In this document: positions 28,823-36,284 of the stretch, one piece after another
Layout: every line of letters starts with the position of its first letter
Position numbering within the stretch: position 1 is the stretch's first letter
Assembly (NCBI RefSeq): GCF_002921135.1
Contig: NZ_PQVJ01000053.1
Location: forward strand, 1-64,000
Origin: Avibacterium gallinarum
Lineage (GTDB): Bacteria > Pseudomonadota > Gammaproteobacteria > Enterobacterales > Pasteurellaceae
DNA length: 64,000 bases
Direction: 5' to 3'
The notes under the pieces: model-generated
Database searches by the model: none
Told to the model about the DNA's origin: nothing
The model's input: the letters and a program-made list of their open reading frames with translations, nothing else
Program-made: the position numbers and the translations under genes

Positions 28823-29203
28823 TTATTGAATTTTAATATTCATCTTATAGCTTGATGTAAGTTTTTTGATGGATTGTGCTTTCGGTTGTAGCACGCGCAC
28901 TTCATAGCGCCCTGTTCTTGGTAAAATATATGGCGTGTTTGGTGCGAAATCATCTTCGCCGTAGATAATGGCTTCCGCTGCCCCTTTGGCTCTTAAGTTT
29001 ACGGTTAAGGTTTGTCCTTCTTTGGCATAAAACGCATAGCTACGACATTGCCAGCCTTTGATTTTACCGCTGTAATTGGCTGATGATGCGCCTTTTTTAA
29101 ATTTTACGTTAGTGACTGCGCAGTCTGCCGCATAGCTTGGCACGCTAGCTAACACCGCTGAGCCAACCACTAAGGCAGAAAGAATGTGTTTTACTGATTT
29201 CAT
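28823..29203 (-). CDS. PliG-like periplasmic inhibitor of g-type lysozyme
   Basis: A 126-residue exported protein. MKSVKHILSALVVGSAVLASVPSYA is a Sec signal; the mature part has VKFKKGASSANYSGKIKGW, YAFYAKEGQTLTVNL and GRYEVRVLQPKAQ, closely matching the pattern of E. coli PliG, which blocks goose-type lysozyme in the periplasm. Two mature cysteines (ADCAV and QCRSY) could form a disulfide; E. coli PliG lacks the same pair as far as I recall. Start ATG 29203 follows GGAGAAC. If the host is a bird, g-type lysozyme would be a real target, but the host is inference. Confidence 0.75.
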   Translation of the reverse strand: MKSVKHILSALVVGSAVLASVPSYAADCAVTNVKFKKGASSANYSGKIKGWQCRSYAFYAKEGQTLTVNLRAKGAAEAIIYGEDDFAPNTPYILPRTGRYEVRVLQPKAQSIKKLTSSYKMNIKIQ

Positions 29204-29252
29204 AATAGTTCTCCAAATTGGATTGTGATTAAGGTGAAAATTAGACCTTTGA

Positions 29253-29687
29253 TTACAGCCGAAGTTCAAAAATCTGTTTTTCGGGATTGGCACGAAAGCC
29301 CGCCATTTCTAGCAAGGATTGCTGCTGCGGATCTTGCTCCACCACCAAACGTGTAGATTGTGTGTAACGCACAAATTCTTTGGCTTTGGCGATAAGTGCG
29401 GTGTAAATTTCCGTAGAATTTTGTTGTGGTAGCACAAAAATATCCGTCAGTTGCCAATAGCGTTGCAGTTGTAAGGAAGAAAGGCGAGGATAAAGCTGAA
29501 TAAAACCAAGCGCTTGGTTTTGGTTGTCCACCGCAAGGAAGAAAATGCTTTCACTAAAGCGAATACGGTTGGTGAGAAAGGTTAAGGTACGGTCAGGATT
29601 TTCCGCCATACCTTGTGAAAGTCGATATTGCTCAAAAAGGGGCAGCAACAGCTCTAAATTCCATTGTTCAGCTTTAAAAATTTTCAT
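29253..29687 (-). CDS. GNAT family N-acetyltransferase
   Basis: A 144-residue GNAT-fold protein: MKIFKAEQWNLELLLPLFEQYR at the start, the SIFFLAVDNQNQALGFIQLYP beta strands near 43-63, and LTDIFVLPQQNSTEIYTALIAKAKEFV near 79-105, which matches the acetyl-CoA-binding strand and helix although the usual Q/RxxGxG/A loop is poorly kept. The substrate is unknown. ATG 29687 is chosen; the frame is open to 29741. Confidence 0.75.
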   Translation of the reverse strand: MKIFKAEQWNLELLLPLFEQYRLSQGMAENPDRTLTFLTNRIRFSESIFFLAVDNQNQALGFIQLYPRLSSLQLQRYWQLTDIFVLPQQNSTEIYTALIAKAKEFVRYTQSTRLVVEQDPQQQSLLEMAGFRANPEKQIFELRL

Positions 29688-29854
29688 ATTGATGATTTTT
29701 TGTGAAATCCATACAGTAGATTGTAGCTTTTTAATGCACAATAATCATCTTTTCACAAAAAATTTTTTCAAATTTGCCTAAAATCAACGGAAGCGCAGAA
29801 AAAATTTGATATAGTAATGCGGTTATTTTTTGTTAATTACTATGGAGAAAAATT

Positions 29855-30622
29855 ATGGCACGTCGTCCTTTAGTTATGGGTAACTGGAAGTTAAACGGTA
29901 GCAAAGCGTTTACCAAAGAGCTAATCGAAGGCTTAAAAGCAGAATTAGCAGGCGTAAACGGTTGTGATGTGGCAATCGCACCGCCAGTGATGTATTTAGC
30001 CGAAGCTGAAGCCGCACTTGCAGGCAGCCAAATTGCCTTAGGCGCGCAAAATGTTGATGTGAACGTGCAAGGTGCGTTTACCGGTGATATTTCAACTGCA
30101 ATGTTAAAAGATTTTGGTGCGAAATACATCATCATCGGCCATTCTGAACGCCGTACTTATCACAAAGAAAGCGATGAATTTATTGCGAAAAAATTTGCCG
30201 CACTGAAAGAAGCAGGCTTAGTGCCAGTGTTATGTATTGGTGAATCTGAAGCGGAAAACGAAGCAGGCAAAACCGAAGAAGTGTGCGCTCGCCAAATTGA
30301 TGCCGTGATCAACGCATTAGGCGTAGAAGCATTCAATGGCGCAGTCATTGCTTATGAGCCAATTTGGGCGATCGGCACAGGCAAATCAGCAACTCCAGCG
30401 CAAGCGCAAGCGGTTCACGCCTTTATTCGTGGCCATATCGCAGCAAAATCTCAAGCAGTGGCAGATCAAGTGATCATTCAATACGGCGGTTCAGTAAATG
30501 ATGCCAACGCTGCAGAATTATTCACCCAGCCAGACATTGACGGCGCATTAGTGGGCGGTGCTTCATTAAAAGCGCCAGCTTTTGCCGTGATTGTTAAAGC
30601 AGCTGCAGTAGCGAAAAACTAA
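29855..30622 (+). CDS. tpiA: Triosephosphate isomerase
   Basis: TpiA interconverts dihydroxyacetone phosphate and glyceraldehyde-3-phosphate in glycolysis. The 255-residue barrel begins [16 protein letters not shown] (Asn and Lys of the active site), with catalytic His in IIGHSERR near 95 and Glu in [15 protein letters not shown] near 167, and the phosphate loop in IQYGGSVN near 212. Single gene; start after ATGGAGAAAAAT; terminator follows. Confidence 0.97.
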   Translation: MARRPLVMGNWKLNGSKAFTKELIEGLKAELAGVNGCDVAIAPPVMYLAEAEAALAGSQIALGAQNVDVNVQGAFTGDISTAMLKDFGAKYIIIGHSERRTYHKESDEFIAKKFAALKEAGLVPVLCIGESEAENEAGKTEEVCARQIDAVINALGVEAFNGAVIAYEPIWAIGTGKSATPAQAQAVHAFIRGHIAAKSQAVADQVIIQYGGSVNDANAAELFTQPDIDGALVGGASLKAPAFAVIVKAAAVAKN

Positions 30623-30640
30623 TTTTAGCTCTATTCCTAT

Positions 30641-30670
30641 AAAATCTGCTCATTATGGGCAGATTTTTTA
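30641..30670 (+). terminator. Rho-independent terminator after tpiA
   Basis: Stem AAAATCTGC / GCAGATTTT with a nine-base loop and T run. Confidence 0.88.
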
Positions 30671-30706
30671 TGCCTAAATTTTAATCCACTTCCTATTTTA
30701 TTAAAT

Positions 30707-30722
30707 TGTGATCTTCATCACG
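30707..30722. promoter_or_regulatory. CRP-like site upstream of the ROK kinase gene
   Basis: TGTGA-TCTTCA-TCACG matches TGTGA-N6-TCACA with one mismatch, 86 bases before the start codon. Confidence 0.6.
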
Positions 30723-30725
30723 GCA

Positions 30726-30749
30726 AGACTATGATATTTATCATAGTCT
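30726..30749. promoter_or_regulatory. Perfect palindrome (possible operator) upstream of the ROK kinase gene
   Basis: Arms AGACTATGAT and ATCATAGTCT are perfectly complementary around ATTT. It lies just after the CRP-like site and before the start, where a repressor operator or 5'-leader hairpin would sit. The binding protein is unknown. Confidence 0.5.
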
Positions 30750-30807
30750 GCATTGGCTAAATCAGTTATGTTGAAATTTAAGATTAGCAAAATAAATGGA
30801 GTTGATA

Positions 30808-31773
30808 ATGAAATATTACGCAGGCGTAGATATTGGCGGCACAAACACAAAAATCGGCATTTTAGACAACCATTTTAATATTCTCGCAGAACAGAGCATT
30901 CCAACTTTATCTCATCAAGGGGCAAGAACCACTTTTTCTCGCATTTGGCAGAGCATTTTAGATTTGCTTGCGCAACATCAGCTTTCAGAATCACAATTAG
31001 CAGGCATTGGCTTGGGAATTCCTGGTCCAGTGGTGGATCAAGCGATCGTTAAAATTGCGGCCAATTTTTCTTGGGGTAATGATTTCAATGCCAAGCAATT
31101 AATGGAAGAAATCTCTCATAAAAATGTGGTGGTGGAAAACGATGTGCGAGCCATTACCTTGGGCGAACATTTATTCGGCGCGGGGCAAGGCGTAGCAAAT
31201 CTCATCGTTGTGCCGATTGGCACGGGCATTGCTTCAGGAATTTTGCTAAACGGCAAGGTGTTGTCTGGTTCGGGCGGCTGCGCGGGCGAATTTGGCCATA
31301 TTATGGTGAACGAACAAGGAATGAAGTGCGGCTGCGGTTTAACAGGCTGCTTGGAAACTTATACTTCCGCCCCAGGGCTAGTGCGAGAAGCCAAAAAACT
31401 TCTTTCCGCACCTGAAACGGATAAACAAAAGTGCGGTGAATTTTTCCAACGTTTTTCCACGGATTTAGACTCTCTGCAAGCCCATCATATTTTTGAATAC
31501 GCCAAAAAAGGCGATCATCTCGCGCTGCAAGTGGTGGATAACTTCGCAAAATATTTGGCTTACGGCTTAGGCGTGCTGATTAATATTTTTAATCCTGAAC
31601 TTATTGTATTGGCTGGTGGAGTCGCAAAATCCGCCGATTTCATCATCGAAAAAGTACAAAAATTCCTACCGCACTATGCCTTAGGCGTATCCCTACAAAA
31701 CCTGCAAATCAAACCAAGCCAACTGCTTGATTCCGCTGGCGTAAAAGGCGCTGCAGCGTTAGTGATAAAATAA
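30808..31773 (+). CDS. ROK family sugar kinase
   Basis: A 321-residue ROK kinase with no N-terminal DNA-binding domain, so a kinase rather than a repressor. The ATP site is GVDIGGTNTKIGIL (near 5-18); GLGIPGPV and the catalytic Asp in VENDVRAITLGE (near 107) follow; the ROK zinc motif is complete (GHIMVNEQGMKCGCG and then TGCLE, near 164-184). It could phosphorylate glucose, N-acetylglucosamine, N-acetylmannosamine or allose; nothing in the sequence decides. ATG 30808 follows GGAGTTGATA. It is alone in its unit, behind a CRP-like site and a palindrome. Confidence 0.85.
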   Translation: MKYYAGVDIGGTNTKIGILDNHFNILAEQSIPTLSHQGARTTFSRIWQSILDLLAQHQLSESQLAGIGLGIPGPVVDQAIVKIAANFSWGNDFNAKQLMEEISHKNVVVENDVRAITLGEHLFGAGQGVANLIVVPIGTGIASGILLNGKVLSGSGGCAGEFGHIMVNEQGMKCGCGLTGCLETYTSAPGLVREAKKLLSAPETDKQKCGEFFQRFSTDLDSLQAHHIFEYAKKGDHLALQVVDNFAKYLAYGLGVLINIFNPELIVLAGGVAKSADFIIEKVQKFLPHYALGVSLQNLQIKPSQLLDSAGVKGAAALVIK

Positions 31774-31785
31774 TTGCAAGGCAAT

Positions 31786-31815
31786 AAAAAAGTAGGAAAT
31801 GGTTTCCTACTTTTT
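31786..31815. terminator. Bidirectional terminator between the ROK kinase and sulfatase genes
   Basis: Thirteen-base arms AAAAAGTAGGAAA / TTTCCTACTTTTT around TGG, between convergent genes. Confidence 0.92.
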
Positions 31816-31839
31816 ATCTTTTGCGTTTATGTTACTGCT

Positions 31840-33321
31840 TTACTGAATTTTTTCTTTCACTTTTACATCAGATTTTTGCTGTAGTTTTCCGTCTGCGGAA
31901 AAAACAAAATCGCTTGTATATTTGTTGAACGTGTTTTCTGCATAGCCACCCCATTGTCCCGCAAGCGTACGCTGTCCGCCGCCGTAAACAGGCAAGGTTG
32001 CACCATCAATTTCTTTATTGATATATTGATTAAACCACAGGTTTAACTCACGCCGCATTTGGGCTATCTGCTGTTGATAATCAGGGTTATCAATTTGGTT
32101 ATGGTGCTCATCAGGATCGTTACGCAGATCATAAAATTCATAAGGCCCATCAGGATAGCGATGAATATATTTAAAAGATCGATTGCGGATCATTCGAGTT
32201 GGGCCATATTCATCAAAGATCACAAGATGATTTTCTTCTCGTGAATCTGCGGGATCTTGTTTTAATAAAGTAGCAAAACTTTTTCCTGGATAACGCACCT
32301 GTGCCTGATCTTCATCACTGATATTGAGGTATTCCAACAAGGTATGGCGGAAATCATAATGGCTCAACAGGTTATCTATTTCACCTGTTGATAAATGATT
32401 TTTGTGATAAAGAATAAACGGCACTTTTACCGACGTGTCGAACATATTCACAGGGCTTGTACCATTCCCTTTACCAAAAATACCGTGATGCCCCATATTC
32501 ATACCGTTATCACTGGTGAAAATGATTAGCGTGTTTTCTAAAATGCCTTTTTCCTCAAGTGCGGTGATAATTCTTCCAATATTAAAATCCATCGCGGTTA
32601 AGGCTGCGAAATATCCCCTTAACACTTCTAATCGTTCTTGTTCATCACCTTCAAAGGTTTCATAAATTTTCCAAGGATGATAAGGATCTCGTGGGCAAGA
32701 TTCAAATTGACAATTTTCATAAAGATCCAGTATTTCCTGTGGGTGGTTTTTTCGATCCCAAGGGGAATGTGGGGCGGTATAACTTAGATTGAGAAAAAAT
32801 GGTTGATCGGCATTATGTACTTTCTCAATAAAGTCTAGCCCATAATCGGTGATTTTATCTGTAATGTAGTCGGGCTCTTCAATTAATATGCCATCTCGAT
32901 ACATTGGTGCATTGAAGTAAGGGCCACCGCCACGCTGATGGGAATACCAATAATCAAAACCGCATTGTGGCGTGTCAGCCATACCTAAATGCCACTTGCC
33001 ACTCATTGCACAAAGATAATTATGCTGTTTTAAGCGATCCACAAAAGTCGATTGCCCTTTTAAATAATGCTCTGTAGTCGCACCATTTTCCCATTCTTCC
33101 AGCCAGTCGTGAATTCCGTGTTGAGAAGGAATTCTACCCGTAAAAATTGAAGCTCTCGCTGGGGAGCAAACAGGAGAAACACAAAAGAAATGGTTAAATT
33201 TTTTACCTTGTTGCGCTAATTTATCAATATTGGGCGTAATCGCCTCTTTATTCCCATAGCAACCAAGCGCCCAATAACCTAAATCATCGGCAACAATTAA
33301 AACCACGTTAGTTTTTTTCAT
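31840..33321 (-). CDS. Type I sulfatase (Cys-type, cytoplasmic)
   Basis: The 493-residue protein is a formylglycine-dependent sulfatase of the alkaline phosphatase superfamily. Metal ligands Asp12-Asp13 are in LIVADDLGYW; Cys52 heads the C-S-P-A-R signature that must be oxidised to formylglycine; the GKWHLG and FTSDNGMNMGHHG patterns complete the site. It has no signal peptide, so it should act in the cytoplasm on an imported sulfated compound. It is the last gene of an operon after a sodium/solute symporter and a 47-residue membrane protein, like the E. coli yidK-yidJ pair. No maturation enzyme gene is in this window. Its start lies inside the small upstream gene, with GGAG as ribosome site. 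Confidence 0.88.
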   Translation of the reverse strand: MKKTNVVLIVADDLGYWALGCYGNKEAITPNIDKLAQQGKKFNHFFCVSPVCSPARASIFTGRIPSQHGIHDWLEEWENGATTEHYLKGQSTFVDRLKQHNYLCAMSGKWHLGMADTPQCGFDYWYSHQRGGGPYFNAPMYRDGILIEEPDYITDKITDYGLDFIEKVHNADQPFFLNLSYTAPHSPWDRKNHPQEILDLYENCQFESCPRDPYHPWKIYETFEGDEQERLEVLRGYFAALTAMDFNIGRIITALEEKGILENTLIIFTSDNGMNMGHHGIFGKGNGTSPVNMFDTSVKVPFILYHKNHLSTGEIDNLLSHYDFRHTLLEYLNISDEDQAQVRYPGKSFATLLKQDPADSREENHLVIFDEYGPTRMIRNRSFKYIHRYPDGPYEFYDLRNDPDEHHNQIDNPDYQQQIAQMRRELNLWFNQYINKEIDGATLPVYGGGQRTLAGQWGGYAENTFNKYTSDFVFSADGKLQQKSDVKVKEKIQ

Positions 33322-33451
33322 TATTGCCTACTCCTAACATCGTTTTGATATTTTGAAAGCCTTTAAAACCAACAATAAAAATTGTGCAAATATACCAACT
33401 TAGCCCGAATAAGATGAGTCCTTTCCAAAAGAGAATGATTAAATCTGTCAT
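33308..33451 (-). CDS. 47-residue membrane protein between symporter and sulfatase
   Basis: A short gene with start ATG at 33451, preceded by a strong GGGGGAA ribosome site, encoding MTDLIILFWKGLILFGLSWY and then a continuing hydrophobic stretch to VGFKGFQN, that is, one long membrane segment and a basic tail ending GVGNNEKN. It starts nine bases after the symporter stop and overlaps the sulfatase start by 14 bases, so the three genes look translationally coupled. It fits the idea of a small accessory subunit of SSS-family symporters (as MetS is for MetP); that is inference from size and position. Confidence 0.75.
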   Translation of the reverse strand: MTDLIILFWKGLILFGLSWYICTIFIVGFKGFQNIKTMLGVGNNEKN

Positions 33452-33460
33452 ATTTCCCCC

Positions 33461-34924
33461 TTATTTGCGTAACACATTTTTTAATAATGAACCCACAATC
33501 ATTGCAATCCAAGCAAACACAAACGCAGCAATACCCGAATAATAAGGGCCAATTTTTGCCGCAATGGGTTCAAGTGCAGGAATCTGTTGGGCGATTAAGT
33601 AAGAAAGTGGCGTTAAAGCACCTACAACGATGGTGGCATAAGCCCCCCAGTTATTGGCTTTTTTGAAATAACAAGCTGAAATTAACAGGGTGGAAACAGC
33701 AACGGAATAAATGGTTGCTGTGAGTGTCATATATACCCACAAGTCGCTTTTTAATGGATACCACAACCCATAGAACAGTAAGAAAACCCCAATTAATGCC
33801 ACTAATACGCGATTAACTGCAATAGATTTACGTTCTGACCATTTATTTTTATGGAAAATAATCAATACGTCATTGTAAATAACACTTGCCCAACCTAATA
33901 AATAAGAGGAGTTTGTGGACATATCTGCCGCCAACATAGCCGCGACAAGTAAACCAATGATCCCTGTTGGAAGCACAATAGAAAGCATTGTTGGCATTGC
34001 TTGGATTGGTTTTCCGCCCACACTTTCTAAACTCACGAAAGCTAACGCGGCAACACCCCACATAACAGGGATTAATGAACGTACGATATAAAATAAACTG
34101 GTGCGTGTGTACATTTTTTTCGCAACATTCGCATCTTTTGCTGACAACACACGAGAAACCATTGTTTGCCAAGTTAGCACTGTCGCAGTAAGCACTAAAG
34201 CAGTGTAAAGCACATATTGCCAACCAAGATTAGGATTAACAAAAGGATTAATACCACCAGCACCATAGTTAGAAATTGCAGTATCAAATAACGTATCCCA
34301 GCCCACCTGATAGAAAATCGTACAAGTGGTTAGCACCAAGCCAACACTCATTAAAATAAACTGCATATAATCGGTAACCAGAACGGAGAGCATTCCGCCT
34401 AAAATGGTATATAACGCCACCACAAGCAATAAAATTGTCATCGTGATTTCTAAATATTCTGGTTTAAGCCCCGCCACAGCAACTAAAAATTCACCACCGG
34501 TGCGTAAGAAAACGCCCATATTCAGCAAGCCACCAAGCACAATGACCACACCAGCAGCCCAGCGGACTTTTTTACCAAATTTATGTTCAAAAAACTCTGG
34601 AATAGTTACCACGCCAGCTTTGCGTAAAGGTTCAATACAAAATCCTGTTTTCCCTACGGTGAACATTACAATGGTCATAATTAACCCCACTGTGGCTCCC
34701 GCAAAACCGTATTTATAGCCAAGCTGTGCTGCCGCCATACAGGTTATAATGCCAAACTCAGTGGCGGCTAAAGAGGCAATCCCAACGTGCAAATCCACAT
34801 TTCTGCCAGCAACCAAGAAATCATTCACATTCTTTACATATTTCCGCACAATAATGCCGACAACAAGGCTTAACAAAATATAAAGCCCGACAATACTGCC
34901 ATCTACGCTCCAGTTAAACTGCAT
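33461..34924 (-). CDS. Sodium:solute symporter (SSS family)
   Basis: A 487-residue inner-membrane transporter with about 13 hydrophobic segments. The N-terminal DGSIVGLYILLSLVVG and NDFLVAGRNV, the TEFGIITCMAAAQLGYKYG helix-1 region and DMSTNSSYLLGWASVIYND (sodium site, near 352-370) are typical of SSS proteins and resemble YidK. ATG 34924 (MQFNWSVDG) has GGGAGGAAA upstream; the frame is open back to 34999. It is the first gene of the symporter/47-residue/sulfatase operon, so it probably imports a sulfated sugar or other sulfate ester, with the sulfatase then acting inside the cell. Confidence 0.88.
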   Translation of the reverse strand: MQFNWSVDGSIVGLYILLSLVVGIIVRKYVKNVNDFLVAGRNVDLHVGIASLAATEFGIITCMAAAQLGYKYGFAGATVGLIMTIVMFTVGKTGFCIEPLRKAGVVTIPEFFEHKFGKKVRWAAGVVIVLGGLLNMGVFLRTGGEFLVAVAGLKPEYLEITMTILLLVVALYTILGGMLSVLVTDYMQFILMSVGLVLTTCTIFYQVGWDTLFDTAISNYGAGGINPFVNPNLGWQYVLYTALVLTATVLTWQTMVSRVLSAKDANVAKKMYTRTSLFYIVRSLIPVMWGVAALAFVSLESVGGKPIQAMPTMLSIVLPTGIIGLLVAAMLAADMSTNSSYLLGWASVIYNDVLIIFHKNKWSERKSIAVNRVLVALIGVFLLFYGLWYPLKSDLWVYMTLTATIYSVAVSTLLISACYFKKANNWGAYATIVVGALTPLSYLIAQQIPALEPIAAKIGPYYSGIAAFVFAWIAMIVGSLLKNVLRK

Positions 34925-35014
34925 ATTTTCCTCCCAATATTGGTATGAATAAATAGTTACTCGCAGTTTAAAGGAGAGCGTTAAAGGCAGATATGACAAA
35001 AATCATAAACCCCG

Positions 35015-35030
35015 CGTGAGCAAGATCACA
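35015..35030. promoter_or_regulatory. CRP-like site upstream of the symporter-sulfatase operon
   Basis: CGTGA-GCAAGA-TCACA has one mismatch to the CRP consensus and shares AAGATCACA with the site in front of the lyase gene. It lies about 90 bases upstream of the symporter start. Confidence 0.6.
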
Positions 35031-35051
35031 GATTAAGAAATTGGTAAAAGA

Positions 35052-35081
35052 AAAAGTGCGGTGTTTTTTCACCGCACTTTT
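35052..35081. terminator. Inverted uptake-signal pair, terminator of the MetE-like gene
   Basis: Twelve-base arms AAAAGTGCGGTG / CACCGCACTTTT around TTTTTT, 25 bases after the minus-strand gene's stop and followed on that strand by TTCTTTT. Confidence 0.8.
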
Positions 35082-35105
35082 GAAAAGAAGCGTTTATCGT
35101 AAAGA

Positions 35106-36194
35106 TTAGTCTTCGCCCCAAACGTCAGCGGCAATTTGCTCAACTAAACGCACTTTCGCCCATTGTTCTTGCTCTGTCATAATATTGCCTTCTTCGGTGG
35201 AGGCAAAACCGCATTGTGGACTAAGGCAGAGTTGCTCAAGTGGCACATATTGAGCGGCTTCGGCAATGCGAGCTTTTACTGTGGCAGGGTCTTCTAAGGT
35301 TGGAAATTTAGAACTGATTAAGCCAAGTACAACACGTCCTTTATTGCCAGCGAAATATTTTAAGGGCTCAAATCCACCAGAGCGTTCATCATCATATTCA
35401 AGGAAATAGCCGTCATATTGTGTTTGACCGAATAGCTCAGGGGCAACAGGATCATAAGCGCCACTTAATAAATAAGTTGAACGGAAGTTGCCACGGCAAA
35501 CGTGGGTTGTGATGATCATATCTTTGGGTTTATCAGCAAGTACCACTTGAATATTTTCCAAGGCTTGGGCTTTATCTGCGGCAAATTCAGGTTTGTCGTG
35601 ATTGTTGCACAAAGAGCCCCAATAAACATCATCAAATTGTAAATAACGGCAACCTGCTTGATAAAAGGCTTGAATGGCATCTTTATAGGTTTGTTGTACG
35701 TCTTTGGCAAATTCTGCACGGCTGGCATACACACCGTGATCCCATTGAACGGGGTACATTAACTGGTTTGGGCTTGGAATGGTGTATTTCACAATGCCAC
35801 GCCCAGCCACAATGGCATTGAGTTTTTTGAAATGCTCAATAAAAGGGTGATTAGGATTCCACGACACTTTGCCACAACAGCGTGTGTTATAAGCTCGGGT
35901 TTCAACGCCATTAAATTTATAACCGTGTTCAGGCTCATAGCCTTCAATGCCGTTTAAATTTTCAAGAAAATCAATGTGCCAAAATGAGCGGCGATATTCG
36001 CCATCAGTAAGCACTTTTAAACCGGCATCTAACTGTGCTTGGACTAATTTTTCAATTTCTTGATCTTCAATACGGGTTAAGGTGGCACGATCAATTTCGC
36101 CAGCGTTGAATTGTTCACGGGCTTGTTTCAGCACCGCACTGCGTAAATAACTGCCCACAGTGTCAGCGTGCAAAGGTAATGTTGATAATGTCAT
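35106..36194 (-). CDS. MetE C-terminal-like methyltransferase (YxjG/YxjH type)
   Basis: A 362-residue protein with only the zinc/catalytic half of cobalamin-independent methionine synthase. The start reads MTLSTLPLHADTVGSYLRS; the zinc ligands include H-x-C in TTHVCRGNFRS and a late Cys in LCLSPQCGFAST. It resembles B. subtilis YxjG/YxjH and enterobacterial relatives, thought to methylate homocysteine with a methyl donor that may not be the polyglutamyl folate. The substrate is not certain. ATG 36194 lies five bases after AAGGAG. Confidence 0.85.
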   Translation of the reverse strand: MTLSTLPLHADTVGSYLRSAVLKQAREQFNAGEIDRATLTRIEDQEIEKLVQAQLDAGLKVLTDGEYRRSFWHIDFLENLNGIEGYEPEHGYKFNGVETRAYNTRCCGKVSWNPNHPFIEHFKKLNAIVAGRGIVKYTIPSPNQLMYPVQWDHGVYASRAEFAKDVQQTYKDAIQAFYQAGCRYLQFDDVYWGSLCNNHDKPEFAADKAQALENIQVVLADKPKDMIITTHVCRGNFRSTYLLSGAYDPVAPELFGQTQYDGYFLEYDDERSGGFEPLKYFAGNKGRVVLGLISSKFPTLEDPATVKARIAEAAQYVPLEQLCLSPQCGFASTEEGNIMTEQEQWAKVRLVEQIAADVWGED

Positions 36195-36225
36195 ATTCAC
36201 TCCTTAAATAGCATCATTGTGAAAA

Positions 36226-36249
36226 ATGGCGATGGGTTAGCATCGCCAT
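36226..36249 (-). terminator. Terminator after cpdB
   Basis: Nine-base perfect stem ATGGCGATG / CATCGCCAT with a six-base loop; on the minus strand it is followed by TTTTTC, so it ends cpdB transcription. Confidence 0.8.
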
Positions 36250-36284
36250 AGTGTAAAGCCATAGTGTAAAAATGAAAGTGCGGT

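Noticed and set aside
22070-34924. A complete glycosaminoglycan degradation locus
   Set aside because: Lyase, sulfatase and kinase are present in the region, but unsaturated glucuronyl hydrolase, KduI/KduD and a disaccharide PTS are absent, and unrelated genes lie between, so only shared regulation is proposed.
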